Part shown: positions 1-13,948 of the stretch, in pieces | Layout: each line of letters starts with the position of its first letter | Numbering within the stretch: position 1 is the first letter of the stretch | Origin: Xiphias gladius | Lineage: Eukaryota; Chordata; Actinopteri; Istiophoriformes; Xiphiidae | Length of the DNA: 64,000 nucleotides | Direction: 5' to 3' | Assembly: GCF_016859285.1 (NCBI RefSeq) | Contig: NC_053417.1 | Span: 23,997,206 to 24,061,205, forward strand | Notes under the pieces: model-generated | The model's database searches: none | The model's input: only the letters and a program-made list of their open reading frames with translations | Told to the model about the DNA's origin: nothing | Program-made: the position numbers and the translations under genes

Positions 1-998
1 TTCACAATAAACTGGGACCGGAAATCGCGATATTTGCAGCACCGTCTCTGCTACGTTACACGTTCTTGTCTAAAACGGTCCTGGCAACATTCTTCATCCC
101 CCCCGCCCCTGGAGGACAGGGGCCACCTGTATCTGGAAAAAGGGGCTCACTTTTTTTGTTTGGCCTTGAGGGATTCGTTGCCCCCAAGTTAAAAACAAAA
201 CAAAACAAAACAAACCCATCATCATTTCAATCTGCTGACCTCCACGCATGAAGGACTGGACCCTGGTGTACCCTGACACAGAGTCCAATCAGATTCAGGG
301 TGTGCGTGGTCCACCCTTGCCCCTGGATGGGCTTCTGCTGTCGACTCCCACGGAGATGCCCTGTGCAGATAAACCGTCCAGTTTGTGTCCAGTTTGTCCT
401 ACATGTTGGTCTGACAAAAACACCACACATCCGAGCAGACTCTCTCCCAGAGAGAAACCAGAACTTCCTCTAGGAAGATTTTTCCTGTTGCATATGAGTG
501 GATAAACTGTTCACGGGCTCTCGGGCCGTACCTACAAATTCTCTCTCCTCCTATCACCGCGTGTGATAATCATAGAGGGCGCTTTTATTTACTTTATTCG
601 GCTGAGCTGGTCCCCGGACAAAACCTTTTGAAGGCGAGAATCCGCATCCCCGAACCCAGAAATGCAGAAACAGGACTGGACTTGAGTTGATGCTACTAAA
701 GCAAACAAAGTCGACTTAAGTCACTCGGCCCCTCTTGGGGTTGATAAGCTTGACACTAAGCAGGTCTAAGTGCCCGGTGTGAACAGCCGGACCTTGGAAA
801 GCATAGAACAACTTTTAAGGTGGTTTGAATGAAAATACCGGGAGCTTCGGTCCACAGGACCCAGTGAATGAGGACACGGGGCTGGAAACGGGCCGAACCG
901 TTGTCCCCTGCAGGTAAACTCAGTCCCTGCACTGATGCCACAAAGTCTTGAAATGAAAATGAACTTTCTTGTTCTTTTTTTTTTTTTTTTTTTACCTT

Positions 999-1196
999 TT
1001 TGAAGTTCCTGGGCAGCGTCCCACCGGAGTAAGCCAGGGTCCGGTAGTTGTAGACCTCCGTCGAGCTGGTCGGTAAGTCCGCGGTCGTCCGACAGCTGTC
1101 GGACTTCGACGAAGGGAAATAAATGTCGTTGTCTTGAGATGCGGGTCCGGTCTCCGGCCCGCTGGAGTTCACTTTTTTGAGCCTCCTGAAAGTCAT
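999..1196 (-). CDS. First coding exon of an unrecognised gene (5' part only)
   Basis: Minus-strand exon of 66 codons opening with MTFRRLKKVNSSGPE and ending ...GGTLPRNFKK, followed directly by a GT-A-rich donor (AAG|GTAAAA) and a poly-T/A tract. The ATG has A at -3. The frame stays open 20 codons further upstream, but only from a TTG and with no earlier ATG, so the 1196 start is preferred. The peptide is polar, rich in Ser/Thr/Pro/Lys, with no signal peptide or membrane segment. A tail of the type YNYRTLAYSGGTLPRNFKK looks like the disordered N-terminus of a cytoplasmic adaptor or signalling protein. It sits in a CpG-rich island, as a first exon would. The remaining exons lie left of the window. 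I do not recognise the family; the human neighbourhood (12q13) does not settle it. Confidence 0.55.
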
Positions 1197-1480
1197 GTTG
1201 GGTTCACATGCGGCGCCGACGGAGTTTGTTGAAAGTAAAAGTTTAAATAACAACAATATCGGGATGAAACGAACCGTGCCGTTGTCGTCCGGCGGAGGGC
1301 GAGACCGGCCGGGGGAGATGCTGACCGAGCTGTGAGCCTCAACGTGGAGCCACCTACAATTTCACCTCGGTGTTTCTTGTGAATAGACCGGGGGCGGGGA
1401 CTTCGGCGAGACGGACACGGACGGGGACCAATGGCGGCGCGGGCGCGCGTCCCTTCTCTGCTGCCTTCAGGTACACCTCG
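1197..1480 (-). promoter_or_regulatory. CpG-rich promoter/5' UTR of the 999-1196 exon
   Basis: This is the most CpG-dense stretch of the left edge, in sharp contrast to the AT-rich DNA from 1500 on. On the minus strand it holds GCCGCCATTGG (around 1430-1440), an inverted CCAAT box (NF-Y type) fused to a YY1-like GCCGCCAT. Start sites would lie around 1250-1420. On the plus strand a 35-codon ATG ORF begins at 1431 but shows no coding character, so a divergent gene is not supported. Confidence 0.5.
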
Positions 1481-1499
1481 GACATTCATTACGGGCCGT

Positions 1500-4118
1500 A
1501 AACACGGCGAAAACAAACAAACAAACAAACAAAAATAGTGTTGTTTTTTCTTTTTTCTTTTTTTTTTGGAAATTAGCAGTTGAATCAAGAGTGAAGTAAG
1601 GGAGGATCATTAAAAACAAAATAGCACAACTTTTATCCATGTACTGAATTCATCAGTAAATATAAACATATTTATTTGGTCTGACTTGTCTTTACTTTGG
1701 CCTATTGTCATATACATGTATCAGAATACATGGTTCTGCTTTTATCTGTTAAATCCAATAACAGTATAAGTGATGACTGTAGAAACCTCCATTGTCTGCG
1801 AGGAAAATATCATATTCACATACCGAGAACAGCTAATGATGTGTTAGTTAATTTTAGACTTGTGTCAGCTGATGTGGAAAAATGTTATGCATCCCGTTGG
1901 CAATCTCCAAAATCGAAAAGCCCCAAAAATCTGCTACCGTTCTGGAAAACACTCTGAACTGCATTTGATTGAATCTGTTCTGTCAGATTTTATGTAGTTT
2001 TTTTTAATTTTGATTTTGATTTGAATTTCTTTGACCTTGTTAGAAATGGCCGCCACTGTTTTGCACACAACCAAAACACATTTAACCAAACAACAAAACA
2101 AATATAAACATTTATCACATCACACGTCTGTCACTTATTGGTATTTTTACTTCTGTGATCCATCTTGTTATATTGTCCTCGCCTTATAATTTGACTATGT
2201 AACTGTGATATATGTGTAAAAAAATGTGTCCGTCATCCCCGTGCTTTAGTTCATTAATAAAGATGTCTAAAAAAAGTTGAGCCAAGGGGGAGAGAAATCA
2301 CACAAGGCATGTAATCAATGCAGAGCTGAGACGATTAGTCGATTAATCAGTTAGTCAATCAACTCTTTCGATAAATGATTCATCAATTTAGTCATTTTTC
2401 AAGCAAAAGAAGTGAAAAATACTACAGATATATAGAAGGATTAGCTGCTTATCTTTGAGATGTATCACGTATAATAGCCAGCCTCCAAAATGTGAAGATT
2501 TTTTTGCTTTTCTCTATTTTATATTACTGTAAACTTAATATCTCTAGGTCTTGCCCCCGCTGCTTGGAGAAAACAAGACGTCGGAAGACATCACCTTGGG
2601 ATCTAAGAAACTGTGATGGACATTTTTCAGTTTTATCTCCAATTTATTTAAAGAAAAATTATCAGCACATTGATTGTTAAAGAAAATAGTTGCCTAAGTC
2701 AACGTTAATGTTAGGGCGAGAATTAACTTGCCCTAGTTCAGTCAATAGCTGTGCACCAGTCCTGCATTACCGTAGGAACCTTCATTCATTGACCTGGAGG
2801 ACTTTTGCGTGAGTGGCTGTGGTCTCAAATAGGATTCAAGTTTTGATTTATTCTCATTAGTGATGTTATAATATAAACTTAATACGTGGGTAGCTATTCC
2901 TCTCATAGCTCCATATATTCAGCACACCAGTCATCCTCTATGGAGCAGACCCTGATATTAAATCCTAGCTTAAATTTTAGTCCCCCTCCACCCAAAACAC
3001 GTGATTTTGGTTATTCTAGTTTTCCACTAGACAGCTGTTTTTAAATGAGTGTAGTTTTAAATTAGTTTATTAAATTATTTGTAGTGTGATGTAGAAATTT
3101 GAAACTTCCTGGACATATACACCGGGAACGCACCTTTAGGGAATTAAGAGACATCTTGTTTCTAGCATTTAAACTTTGGAAATGAAAGAAATTTGCTTTT
3201 TTTTTTTTAAGATTCTGGATTTTTTCAGTGAGTGAGAAGAAGTTAGAAGAGTTAGAAGGAGATGATTGAACATTTATTTGTTTAAAATTCATACAAGACA
3301 AATTATTTTAAAAAGGAGACTTTTTTTTTTTTTTTGGTCTTCAAACATGTCCTGGTGTAACTTCACTGAAACTGAGCTGTCCTTTGGCACATATGTGCCA
3401 TAGCACTTAAAATTGGTAGCTTACTTCATATGCAAACAGTTGTGTAGATAACTCTGACCAGCAGCTGTTGGCAAAGTTTTCCAAACATTTGCGATCAAGT
3501 CAGTTGTCGTGATTTGTCCCGACAGCATTTGATTGCAGCATTTGTTGCTGGCAGACCATCCATTAACGTAAAGCTTGAAGTATTTTTATTGCTCAGAAAT
3601 ACCGCGCAGGAGGAAATCTGAGAAGTATCTTAGATGAGAAAAACTAGGTACAGATCTGCTCTCTGATAACAAAAAGATGAAGTTGTAAAATGAAAAATAA
3701 AGTCCAACAGACAGGAGGAGAAGACAGTTATTTTGGGTCAGTGGACCTGATCCTGTTGCAGCCATCTATGGCCACAGACTAAAAAGTAGATGACGCCCCC
3801 TTGTGGTAGAAAAACCAACCACATACGGAATGAAGCATTAGTTGTGTAGGCAAATACTGTTTTAAAAAAATATTACACACTCTGAATCCCAGACGATTTA
3901 TTAAAATCCATCTTTACACAGTATGTTATTTCAGACTTTTGACATCTACATCCTCCAGATATACTAAAATGATATGACTGAAGCATTAAATAAGGACTAT
4001 ATATGTTTAAACAGGTTCGAACCAGTAGTTTCAAATCCAACTCATCACAATTTACAAGTTAGAAGTGACCATATCTTAGCTTTCTGCACTAAACAAGTAC
4101 AGCAGAGAGGCTTTCGGG
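1500..4118. other. Intergenic stretch, no supported gene
   Basis: AT-rich DNA with (AAAC)n near 1512-1535 and several poly-T runs. A plus-strand AATAAA lies at 2256-2261, but no upstream coding exon can be assigned to it. One dispersed repeat is annotated separately (2321-2440). No ORF here resembles a known protein. Confidence 0.5.
2321..2440 (+). repeat. Dispersed teleost repeat with a 'cgattagtcgattaatc' head, copy 1
   Basis: It starts with GAGACGATTAGTCGATTAAT and continues with ATTTAGTCATTTTTCAAGC. Both segments recur on the opposite strand at 44080-44380 and 52120-52385 in this window, so it is a dispersed family. The piece here looks 3'-truncated compared with the other two. Confidence 0.6.
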
Positions 4119-4231
<113 letters not shown>

Positions 4232-4942
4232 GGAACAACAGAGTAGGCCGACTGCTGCAGCCCATGCAGCCCTTTTGGCAATGATTGTCCTATTACTGTT
4301 CCCCGAAACACGTTCAAGTATCTTCTGAAATGTATGAAAAAGTAAAATTACTTCAACCACAATCTGAAATGTAATCTCGTCTATACTTCACTTTTGGTGC
4401 CAAATTGACAAGAACATATTTTGCTTTCCTAGCATCTTTACAGCCACAACAAAACAGCAAAACTACATGGTCTATACCCAAAGTGCACGCTTATACATCG
4501 CTCCGTATATCTTCTACTTAAGCCATAACCACAAAGAACGGATTGTAAAGGCACATGAAGCTGAATATTCTTCTTTTAGCAGGATATTTACTTTTCTTTA
4601 CTAACCTTACTTTAAGGTCCTACAGAGCAGCATTTTCCACACAGTGTGAAGCAGTGAGACAGAGGCAGCGAGAGTGTCGAGTATTGATAAAAACATGGAG
4701 TAAATTTGGTCAAATTCATTTTGCCACACTGCAAACATATCTTACCATACAGTTTGTATTCAAACAGTGCCATGCTTTGGTTATATGTTACAGAGATGCA
4801 CAACTTTTGAAGCAGTTATCCTTACTTTGACTGTTATAATGCAGTTATTCTATAACATACACATTCAAACTGTTTTTATTATAAAAAAAAAAATTCTCAG
4901 TCCTTTTATTTAAAATGAACAAGTGCATGTAGTCAGTCGGTT
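4232..4942 (-). other. DGKA 3' UTR and downstream flank
   Basis: Minus-strand AATAAA hexamers lie at 4905-4910 and 4875-4880, only 33-70 nt past the DGKA stop, so the shortest 3' UTR would be very short. Further hexamers lie downstream. No coding signal is visible. Confidence 0.45.
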
Positions 4943-7900
4943 TTATTTGTAGTTGAAAAAACCAGTTGATTTGGCCTGAGGAGCCATCAACATACTGGCT
5001 TGATTCTTGTGTGTGATGTGAATCTGAAAAGGAAATATAAAATGCAAAATGTCCAGTAAATTACATTAGAATCAAATAAAAACATTGCCACTAACTGTAT
5101 TGCCAACAGTAAAAAACTAGCTTCAATATTTCATTTCTGCTTGTGTCTGAGTTTGTGTATTTACCGTGCAGGGGGGCTGCATCCACGGCTCTCCATCTAT
5201 CTGCATGGGTAATGCTTTCTTCGTCCTGCGGGTAAAGCGCAGAGGGATCAACAAAATGCATCAGTTAACAAAGTCGGCGCCTCTCATATGTAATTAAAAT
5301 ACCAAAAGGAAATCCAGCATACATAATTAGTGTTATGTAAAGATCCGGCCAAGGAGTATCCGTCGGCTGGTGATCAAAGTCAACTGCAAGCCATTGTCAA
5401 GACTGAGAGCCCAGAGCCTGACAAGTCCGAGCATGTCTGTGCGCCTGTCTCTCACCTGATGGTGATTTGTGAGGTCTTGGCAAGCCTCACGGCACTCTTG
5501 AGGCCCGTGTATATCTGTCCCATCTCCATGGCTCCTTCAAGGCCGACCACCTCCAACCGACGGTCGCTGAGATCTGGCAAGAGCACACGGACATACTGAG
5601 CACCCGGTCCACAGAGGGGGAGCATCGTTCAGTCCGACATAAAAACCGTACACCGGCCACCACATTTACTCTGCACCACAGTGGGACTCAAAGAAAGTGG
5701 GAAATACTAATACGATACGTACAAACGTTAATAGATACATTTAGGCTTACACGACAACTCCGAGCGTAACAAATCAAAGTGCAAATATTTTTTAAGAGGC
5801 TATGATCAACATTTTTATATTGACAACAGATGTCATGACTCCGGTGGATCCTTTGGATGGATCATTTGTTTGAGAACATTGTTTCCATCAGCAGCAGGCA
5901 GCTGTTTTCAGTAAAAAAAAAAAAAAAGCTCTCATAAATCCACTGTGCACTACCCGCTCAGCACCAAACAGCAGACAGCCACAGGAAGAGGCGAGCTGGT
6001 GAACACAGTGGAGCATTTAGCAGCTAGAGAACCAGATATTTCCCTCGGGAGTTGGGGGAGACCGAAGCAGACCTACAAGGAGCGTGAATGTTGGACTTCC
6101 GTTCGTCAGGTGGACACAAACACGACTCCAAACGAACGACAACGAGGCGCTGTGTCTGCCGGACTTGTAAATAGGCAAATGTTTGCTAATAAGCTGCCAT
6201 GTGAACATGAAAGATGAGTGTTCTGCTGCCCCCAAGTGTCCAGAAAAAAACAGTCACTGCAGGTTTGAACAGCACAACAGCATGATAACACATCATTTAA
6301 AATTTGATCAATGGGAGCCAGTTTCCTTTAATGCCTTTAATGATTTGTGTGAATGACCTTCTTATTGTAAAGCTGCATTCATTGATTTTTTGACCACTGA
6401 TCTGTTTCCATCAGATCAAGCTAAAAAACACAACATTTGACATATTATCACCCTATAAAGTTGTTCGGGCAAACAGTTGCCCATGTACACATCCAGCAGA
6501 CACAGAGCAACAGTAGCATTTATTTGTGTCCACCTTACAATTGTTGGCCCGATATTCACTATCCTTTTCAGCTCTGCTTTGGCGCCGGACAGGTAGCGTA
6601 CGGTGCGTTTATAAGGCCGATCTGCAAAAAATGCCTGCCTGCTGCAGCTGGAAACGGCGTTGATGAGAGTGGAGTCCGGCCGTCGGGCCGTAACACCTAA
6701 ACGATGAGCCGAAAGAGGTTAAAAGGCTTCATGTAGATGAAGGAAACTGGAGTTTTGGGTCCATTTCTACATGCGGGCTCTTTCACCTTTCACACAGTCA
6801 TTTGATGCATTGTTAACATAAAAAAATACCACAGTTTTTATGTTCCCTGACGTCAAAGACAAAATACCTTGAGAGGTCACTTTCAGGATTTCTGGGTCCA
6901 CGATCACCTCTGGCTCGTCCTGACTCGTCAGTCCCTTAGTGTCCCCTTTTTTGGTCTCGCCCCATAGGTTGGAGCCGCCGTGCATGCTGGGAATGTTAAG
7001 TACAGCAACCCCCTCCAGAGACAGGCCGCTGAGATCCAGTGGTGTACCGCAGCACTGAAGAAAGTGCAGCAAAAGTGAAGAATCACTACACTGTCTGTTC
7101 TTGGGAACAGCTCTCTCATGGCAGGTTTGCCTTTGAAACAGACAAAATGCACACTTGCAATGCTTGTTACGCAGGTGCTGCGCTCTCACCTCGATTGTTA
7201 GACTTTCGTTCAGTTTCTTGCAGGAAGCAGAGATAGTTTCTGAAGTGGCAAATTCAAAATACCACAGCTTGTTCTTCATTCTGCAGTCATAAAGAAGGGT
7301 GCCTTTCAGGTTTAAGTGATGTTTTATTTTCACATGACATTTTCTCCCTTCAGCACGCACAGCTCCTTAGGAGGAGGAGGAGGAGTCAAGTTGCAACACT
7401 TATTGCCACAGACACCTGCTGTCGCCACCTGCATTCAGTTTTTTTTTCCCCCCAGCTTTTAAAAAAAGCAGTAATTGTAAGCAGGAAATACAGCGACCAA
7501 AGTAAAACTGAATACAAAAAAAACAGCTCTGCATCTGCTGTACAGTAGATGATGATTATTTTTAGACTGTGTTGTATATTATTACTATGAGCAGGATATT
7601 CTCTGCTGTTTGTTTGCTGTTCACGGAGAAAGTACGTGCCCTGCAAACTGAAAATGTTCCAGCGAAGAATTAAATGCATACCTGCTGTTAAATTTCTGGG
7701 GATGTTTCTCCCTCATTGTGTGAAACCGGTGGGCAATGGATGCATCCTGTCAACACAACAAAACAAAGACATTAACAAAACTGAAAAATAAACACTTCCT
7801 CTTTTGTGATGTATTTCTGAGAAACTCACAACTCCAATAGAGAAGTAGTTGTTGATGATTTCATACGGCACTGGGTCGCCCTTCTCCTCATTCTCATCTG

Positions 7901-10900
7901 TGGTGACCTGCACACTCCAGCGGTCCATCAGCACCTGAGAGCTCCCCTCGATGTCTTTAAGAATACGACTCAAATCCTCCTTGTCATATCCTGCAAAGGG
8001 AAAACAAACAAGACTAACATGACTGGGCGAGTTCGTGTGCACAAATATTTAAAAAAAAGCACATGTGAAGAGCTTCTGTTTTTTTGAGGCACATTTAGTC
8101 CCAAAAACTCGCACTCTGCACCAGAGCATATGCAGCAAACATTATTTTGACAGGTGAAACACTTTCTCACCTCCTCCCCATCGAAGACATCGTGCAAGAT
8201 CATTTCCTGTCCCCAGAGGAAGCACAGCAACAGGTGGCCGCACCAGCAGATTGGCTTTGTCTGATTCCAAGAAAACAAAAGAGGGAAGGAAAAATGCGTC
8301 ACAATGATTTTTTTTTTTCCAGAATCTCACGCTGGTAGAAGCTCACTTGCCTTTTCTAGAGTTTGACCAAACAATCTCACCTATCGCGTCCAGAATCCAG
8401 CCAACTGTGCCGTCTCCACCGCACACCAAGATCCTGTAATCCTGCAGATTTCTGAAGAAACTCAGTCTGAAAGAAAGGTGTTGACAAATGTAGAAGCAGA
8501 GCATGATGCAGAACTGAAAGAAATACTTACATCAAAGTGGTCTGAAATAATCTAATACTTTGCTCTGTGTATTTTAAGATAAAATTCATAAAAATTCTAT
8601 TTATTTCCATTTCGCACTGACCATAATCTGTTGTACTGATTACTCACCCTGGTCCAGGTCCACCATTTGAAAGGTTATATACCTGCCGTGGATTCAGTAA
8701 ATACTGAAATTTACGCAGGACTCTGAAATACATAAAACCAGGCTGAACAATGTGGATGTGTTAGACATGTATTTCTCTTTGAGTGTATTTTTTATTTATT
8801 TTTTTAGTCACCTTTCTCCCTGCTTTCCCCCACTTTTAGGGTTGACGAACACTAGAAGAGGATGAGTGTTTGGCACAGGGCTGATCTGTTGAATGATATA
8901 TCGAAAATGATATAACAGTTATATAACAAACTACCAACTATAAATATATATAGACGTTACTGTATATTGTAACAAAGGAATCTGTCCATGTTTAGCCTTC
9001 TAAGATGTCAGTTTGTAAACATGCAGCCCTGATAAAAACCTTCACAAGGCAGATTAATACCTGAAGCACTTGTCCATCAGGAGTAGTATTGAGCTCGCTG
9101 TCATCCGTTGAACTCGAGCAGCCATTCTTTACATTGTTTGGTCTCTCCTTTAGGGAGGAAAACAAAGGTATGAGGTTTTGCCTTTTGAGAACAAAGAAAA
9201 ATCTCTACACATTGTACCTTTTAAAATGCAACACAGGTGAGAAGGGTTTACCAACAACAAGAAACAGCCCTGGGCTGATGTCGTGTTCTGCGTTGGCGTG
9301 ACAGGCACTGTTTGTACAGCGCGTGTGCTTGAGATGTGCCCGAGGATAATTCTGTACCTTTATAACAGGATATATTGCCCATGGTGGCAGGATATGGTCT
9401 CTGAGCGGCCCACAGGTACACTCCGTTGGCTCCTCCTCTGCACATTCATCGTGACGCTGCAGAACGCAAACAGTGACTCATTACATAAACTCCTAGCACA
9501 ACAGTGATGACTGACAGAAGCTAAATTGATCTTCTGCAAGATGTTTTTGCATTTCTGTTGCGTTGGATGGTTACACTGGAAAGAGACAGGAAAGTGAGGA
9601 AAATGAAAAGGAAGAACCGAGACTCACTAGACTGGATTTGAACCCAAAGCATCTTGGGTAGATGGCCTACTATTAGGCCATTTAAACCAGAAGGACTGAA
9701 GACCAAAATGCTCGATCACTGCTCACTGCTCACAAACTATATAACTGTGCATTCCTAGAAATCAGTCGCACATCAAGATGCTTCCTCACCATCGTGTCGC
9801 ACCACACACAGTGTTTGCCCGTTAAGCCTTGGTAGCTCTTGATCTTCTTCTGGCATTTATCACACTTCCTCGAGTCACAGTTCCCACTCACCCAGTCGTG
9901 TGCTGGAACCTGAAATGTCGGACGAATGTATCAACATCCACAGAGGAGCACACGCACACAGGATGAAGTCTAATTTAGACTGTGAGTGTCACTCTGAATG
10001 TTGTGGTGGAGCCACCGGCATACCCCTGTTTCTTTCTTTGACTTCACATATGTTCTGGTGCAGGGGGCCAGGTTCTTGTTAGCACAGCGCCCGTGGACTG
10101 TGTATTTGCAGCCTGCAAAGTAAGACACATAAGCCAGCTGTCATACGATGTTTTTGTACCCTGTCTCATGTAAAGCTGACAGAGGAGTTTTAATCTGAAA
10201 AGGAGTCTGCAGGAATCTCAATTTTGACAACAAAGTTTCGGTGATAAATGTCACTGCAGTGTCACCCTCTTCTGGTGAGTTCAGTTACTCACAGGTGCAG
10301 CACAGCCCTTGCTTCCTCAGACCCAGCAGCATGCTCTGACACACATTGCAGTAAACGGGCTTGTTGAAATGTTTCATCCTCCAAAGGTGCTGCCCATCCT
10401 TCTGGGTCATCTGGTTGTTGAAGGAACAATCATTGAAGATGGCAAAGCAAGAAAGTGGAAAACATCGTGTTATTGTGCGAACTCATTTGCATGCTGAATA
10501 GAAAACTAAATGTTTGTAACAAAAGAAGCATTTATATCTATTTCCTGGTTTCGGCCTGTTTACAGAGAAACCAGTGCTGTTAACCAGATTACAAACTGAA
10601 ATGCTCTTTTTCCCCCCAACATGATGAATCAGCCTAACACTTTCTACATGAGGCATAGCTGGCAGCCTGTAAGGCAGCCCACAGCAACTGTGGGGGGGGG
10701 GGCTGGATTCATGCACCCCAGGCTTCAAATGTCCATTGGTGGCTAGAAATAGCCTGAGGGGAAGTCCCTGGCATTGTTGCAGAGGCCAAACCCAGTGACT
10801 CCAGTTTATGGTTTTAAACTGCCACAGAAATTCAGTCTAACAGAAAGAGGCTTTTATATTCTTGGCAAAACATTAAGTAACACCCAAAACACAAAACTGA

Positions 10901-13900
10901 CCCGTCATTGATTTTAGACAACCATTTTGATGAAATTATTAATTTCTTTAGTCAACTATAGTGCGTCCGCGTGAAGGTTCCCATTTCATGCAGGCACTGT
11001 TACATGTGGGCACAGATTGTGCCGAGTAAATGGAAACACTAAAGCACTCATCTTGCTTTCGTGAGCAGAGATGGCATATCCACACCCTGTAACACTGAGT
11101 AGGCAAAAAGGCACTTATAGACAGGGAGGAGGCCGAGGACAGAGGAGAGGCAAGCAAGGCCAGGGTTTCACAAGAATAATAAAAGGAGGTTTTACCACTC
11201 TGTGAGACACCTGCCGTCAACATGAAATGCAGCTGAGCCAGGCTTTTGGAGACAATACTTAATGAAAAGAGAAATATGCTGCTTTAAAAGCACCTTCAGA
11301 CCCAGCAAGACCAGCAAGGGAACATTGTTCATGCCTCCCTCCACCCACTCCTCCAGAGACACCGTGCCGCTGCTGTCTGCATCAATTGCCGTCATCATGT
11401 CCTTCAGAACCTGATGAAATGATAGCTGGTTGTTATTATCCAACAAGTACGTCAATTTTCTATTACTTAAAAAGGCCCAATGGTTCGTGAAACTGGTCAC
11501 GCATGGGAATTTGTGTAGTGCAGTGAAGCTTATCATTTTAGTAAACCTAGCAAATGAGTAACTCGAGGTTCCATATACGTAATGTCGTAAAGGATATCTT
11601 CTGCAAACAAATGTGCATTTACTATATTGTCCCGGCTTAAAGTACAAAACATACAGGCTTTCATGTGATTCCGGGATGTTGACATTTCAGAGTAGAGCAT
11701 TGTGGGACTTACCGGCCTCAACTCTGACACATCCCAGCCTAGGTATTCTGCTGCATGCATCATCTGAGCAATAATCCTATCCACTTCCTGTTGAAAAAGG
11801 AACAAACGACTGGTTTTAGAATTGCAGTTGGTACGCTCCGTTACTTTAAAATCACAACTCAAAAGATTTTTCTCGACAACTTACAGAGCTGTCGAGGACT
11901 CCATTGCCATCTCTATCATAGAGCTTGAAAGCAACTAAAGAGAGAGAGGAAATAAAAAAATGGAAGTGCTGGACCAAGTCATCGCTCAAATTATTTTGAC
12001 CAAAAAAAGAAAGAAAATTACAGCTCACACTCGAGCTTGTCCCTGGGCTGGCCATCCTCCAGCAGAGAGAAGTAACATGAAACATCCTTCAGAAAGACCT
12101 CCTCTACGGGAAAGAGGGAGGAGAGAGAGGGGGCTGAAAATACTCCAGTCACCATATCTGCATGTAGTGATGAAATGAATGTATGCCAAATAGGCCAGGG
12201 TGTAAACTGATAAGGGCCTGCTACAAAGTAGCGTGGAGAAAGTGAGTTGCGTAGACACATAGTGTATAATCTCACTGGCACTGTCTTCCTGGGTGGGTTC
12301 AGAGTTTTGGAAGGAGAGGAAGAGTCGCTGGCAGAGGGCCACAGGGAAGTCCTCCACTTCTAAATAAGTCTTCAGGAACAGACGAAAGCCTTCTTCATTG
12401 ATGCACTGGAAAAAAATGAATGGGTTCAGTGAATTGTGTAATGAAATATCTTAAGTGTCTGTGTATGTGTGTGCATGTGTGTGCTGTGCATGTTAACTTC
12501 TGCATTTTTCAAAATCACCTCTTCTAAAAATAAGGGAAGATGACGATCACATTGTTGCTACCATGTGAAAATCTTGTATAGGACATGATGCTTTCTCAAA
12601 AAAAAAAACCCTCTTGTTTCGGTTTAACAGTCATCTAAGTGTATTGAGCAGGAGTTGAAATGCTTTCAAAAGGCCAAGATGTTTCTCAGAAACATTTACT
12701 CTATCATTTAGAGCTAAAAATATAATATTAAAAAATATATAATAAAGTTAATACTCCAAAATTGGAGTGGTTGCAGGATTTTAATGACATATAACAAAAA
12801 AACAAGCTCCTCATTCAAGGTTTCAGTCCATCTGTCTGGCCTGGTATCTGTGTTTCTCACATGATAATATGCTGCCGGGCTAAGAAGCAGTAGTCCCTCG
12901 ATAATGGTGAACCACAAACCCATTTTTTGTTGACATAATTCAATTTCCCTGGTTGATACCCTGCAGAGCTGCCCCAGTGATAAATAATGTCACTGCAAGC
13001 CGGCTAATTCACGTCAAGAACAAAAAAAAAAAAAAAAAAATTTCCTGTGTAATTTAGAAGTAATTTGCTGGTACTTTATGAAAGTATTTGTGTTTTTTCC
13101 ATTATAATAAAATCAACATTTCCTTCCAATGATCTAATTAAACTATATTTAGCCAAATTATCCATCGCAAATGACTGCATTTGCTTCCCGGTACAAACTA
13201 CTTGGCAGTGTCAGCCACTGATGTACATTATTGGAAGGATCTTGTTTCAGTCACACTTGAGCTTACATTGTGTGAGGGCAGCCAGCACTCTGTTCAGCAA
13301 GGCCTTACTGCGTGGGCAAAGCTAAGGAGGTGATTTACATTTGCAACCTCGCTTAAATGTGTTGAAGACATTTCTCACGGACAGCTTAGTCATCATGATC
13401 GATGGCTTTGAATCTAATTAATCACCGTAGAACAATTAATAACTGCCCAATATACATAAATCACATGCTAATTTATGACTGAACTGCTCCGCTGAGAGCC
13501 ATAATTCAGTTCAGCTGTGTGCCTCCTAGCTGAGAGCACTGCGAGTGAGTTTTGGAGGAGATGTCACCTCTCCATGTCTGTGCCGGGCCAGACTGCCATC
13601 TGCATCAAATTCCCTCAGCACGTCTTTCACCTTCAAGCTGCAGTCTGGAAGACACACGGGTCACACGGGGATAAACTTCTGTACATGTAGGTAGTTTTCA
13701 AACATTGAATTTTCACATTTTACTCTACTGCATGTAACCATTTTCACTCCACATTTCTTAAATAGCTCGTACACATAGGATTACACAATGAATATAAATT
13801 TATCTGAAGCACAAAAACATATGTGCATGCTTTATTTGCAAAAAAACTGAATGTGACAGACTTCTGCCTCTTCTAGATATAAAAAAACCATGAGCGAGTG

Positions 13901-13903
13901 TAC

Positions 13904-13948
<45 letters not shown>

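Noticed and set aside
1431-1540. Plus-strand ATG ORF (MAARARVPS...) with a GT following, as a possible divergent first exon
   Set aside because: It runs into an (AAAC)n repeat and stops; the ATG lies within a minus-strand NF-Y/YY1-like promoter site, and no downstream exon was found.
2256-2261. Plus-strand AATAAA as the end of a plus-strand gene
   Set aside because: No upstream coding exon in the window; hexamers are expected by chance in such AT-rich DNA.
4010-4030. GGTTCGAACC as a tRNA T-arm
   Set aside because: No acceptor, D or anticodon stems can be folded around it; a 10-bp palindrome by chance is likelier.
5945-6291. Three overlapping frames suggesting an extra exon in a DGKA intron
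   Set aside because: They lie within a dispersed repeat with a second copy at 39470-39765.
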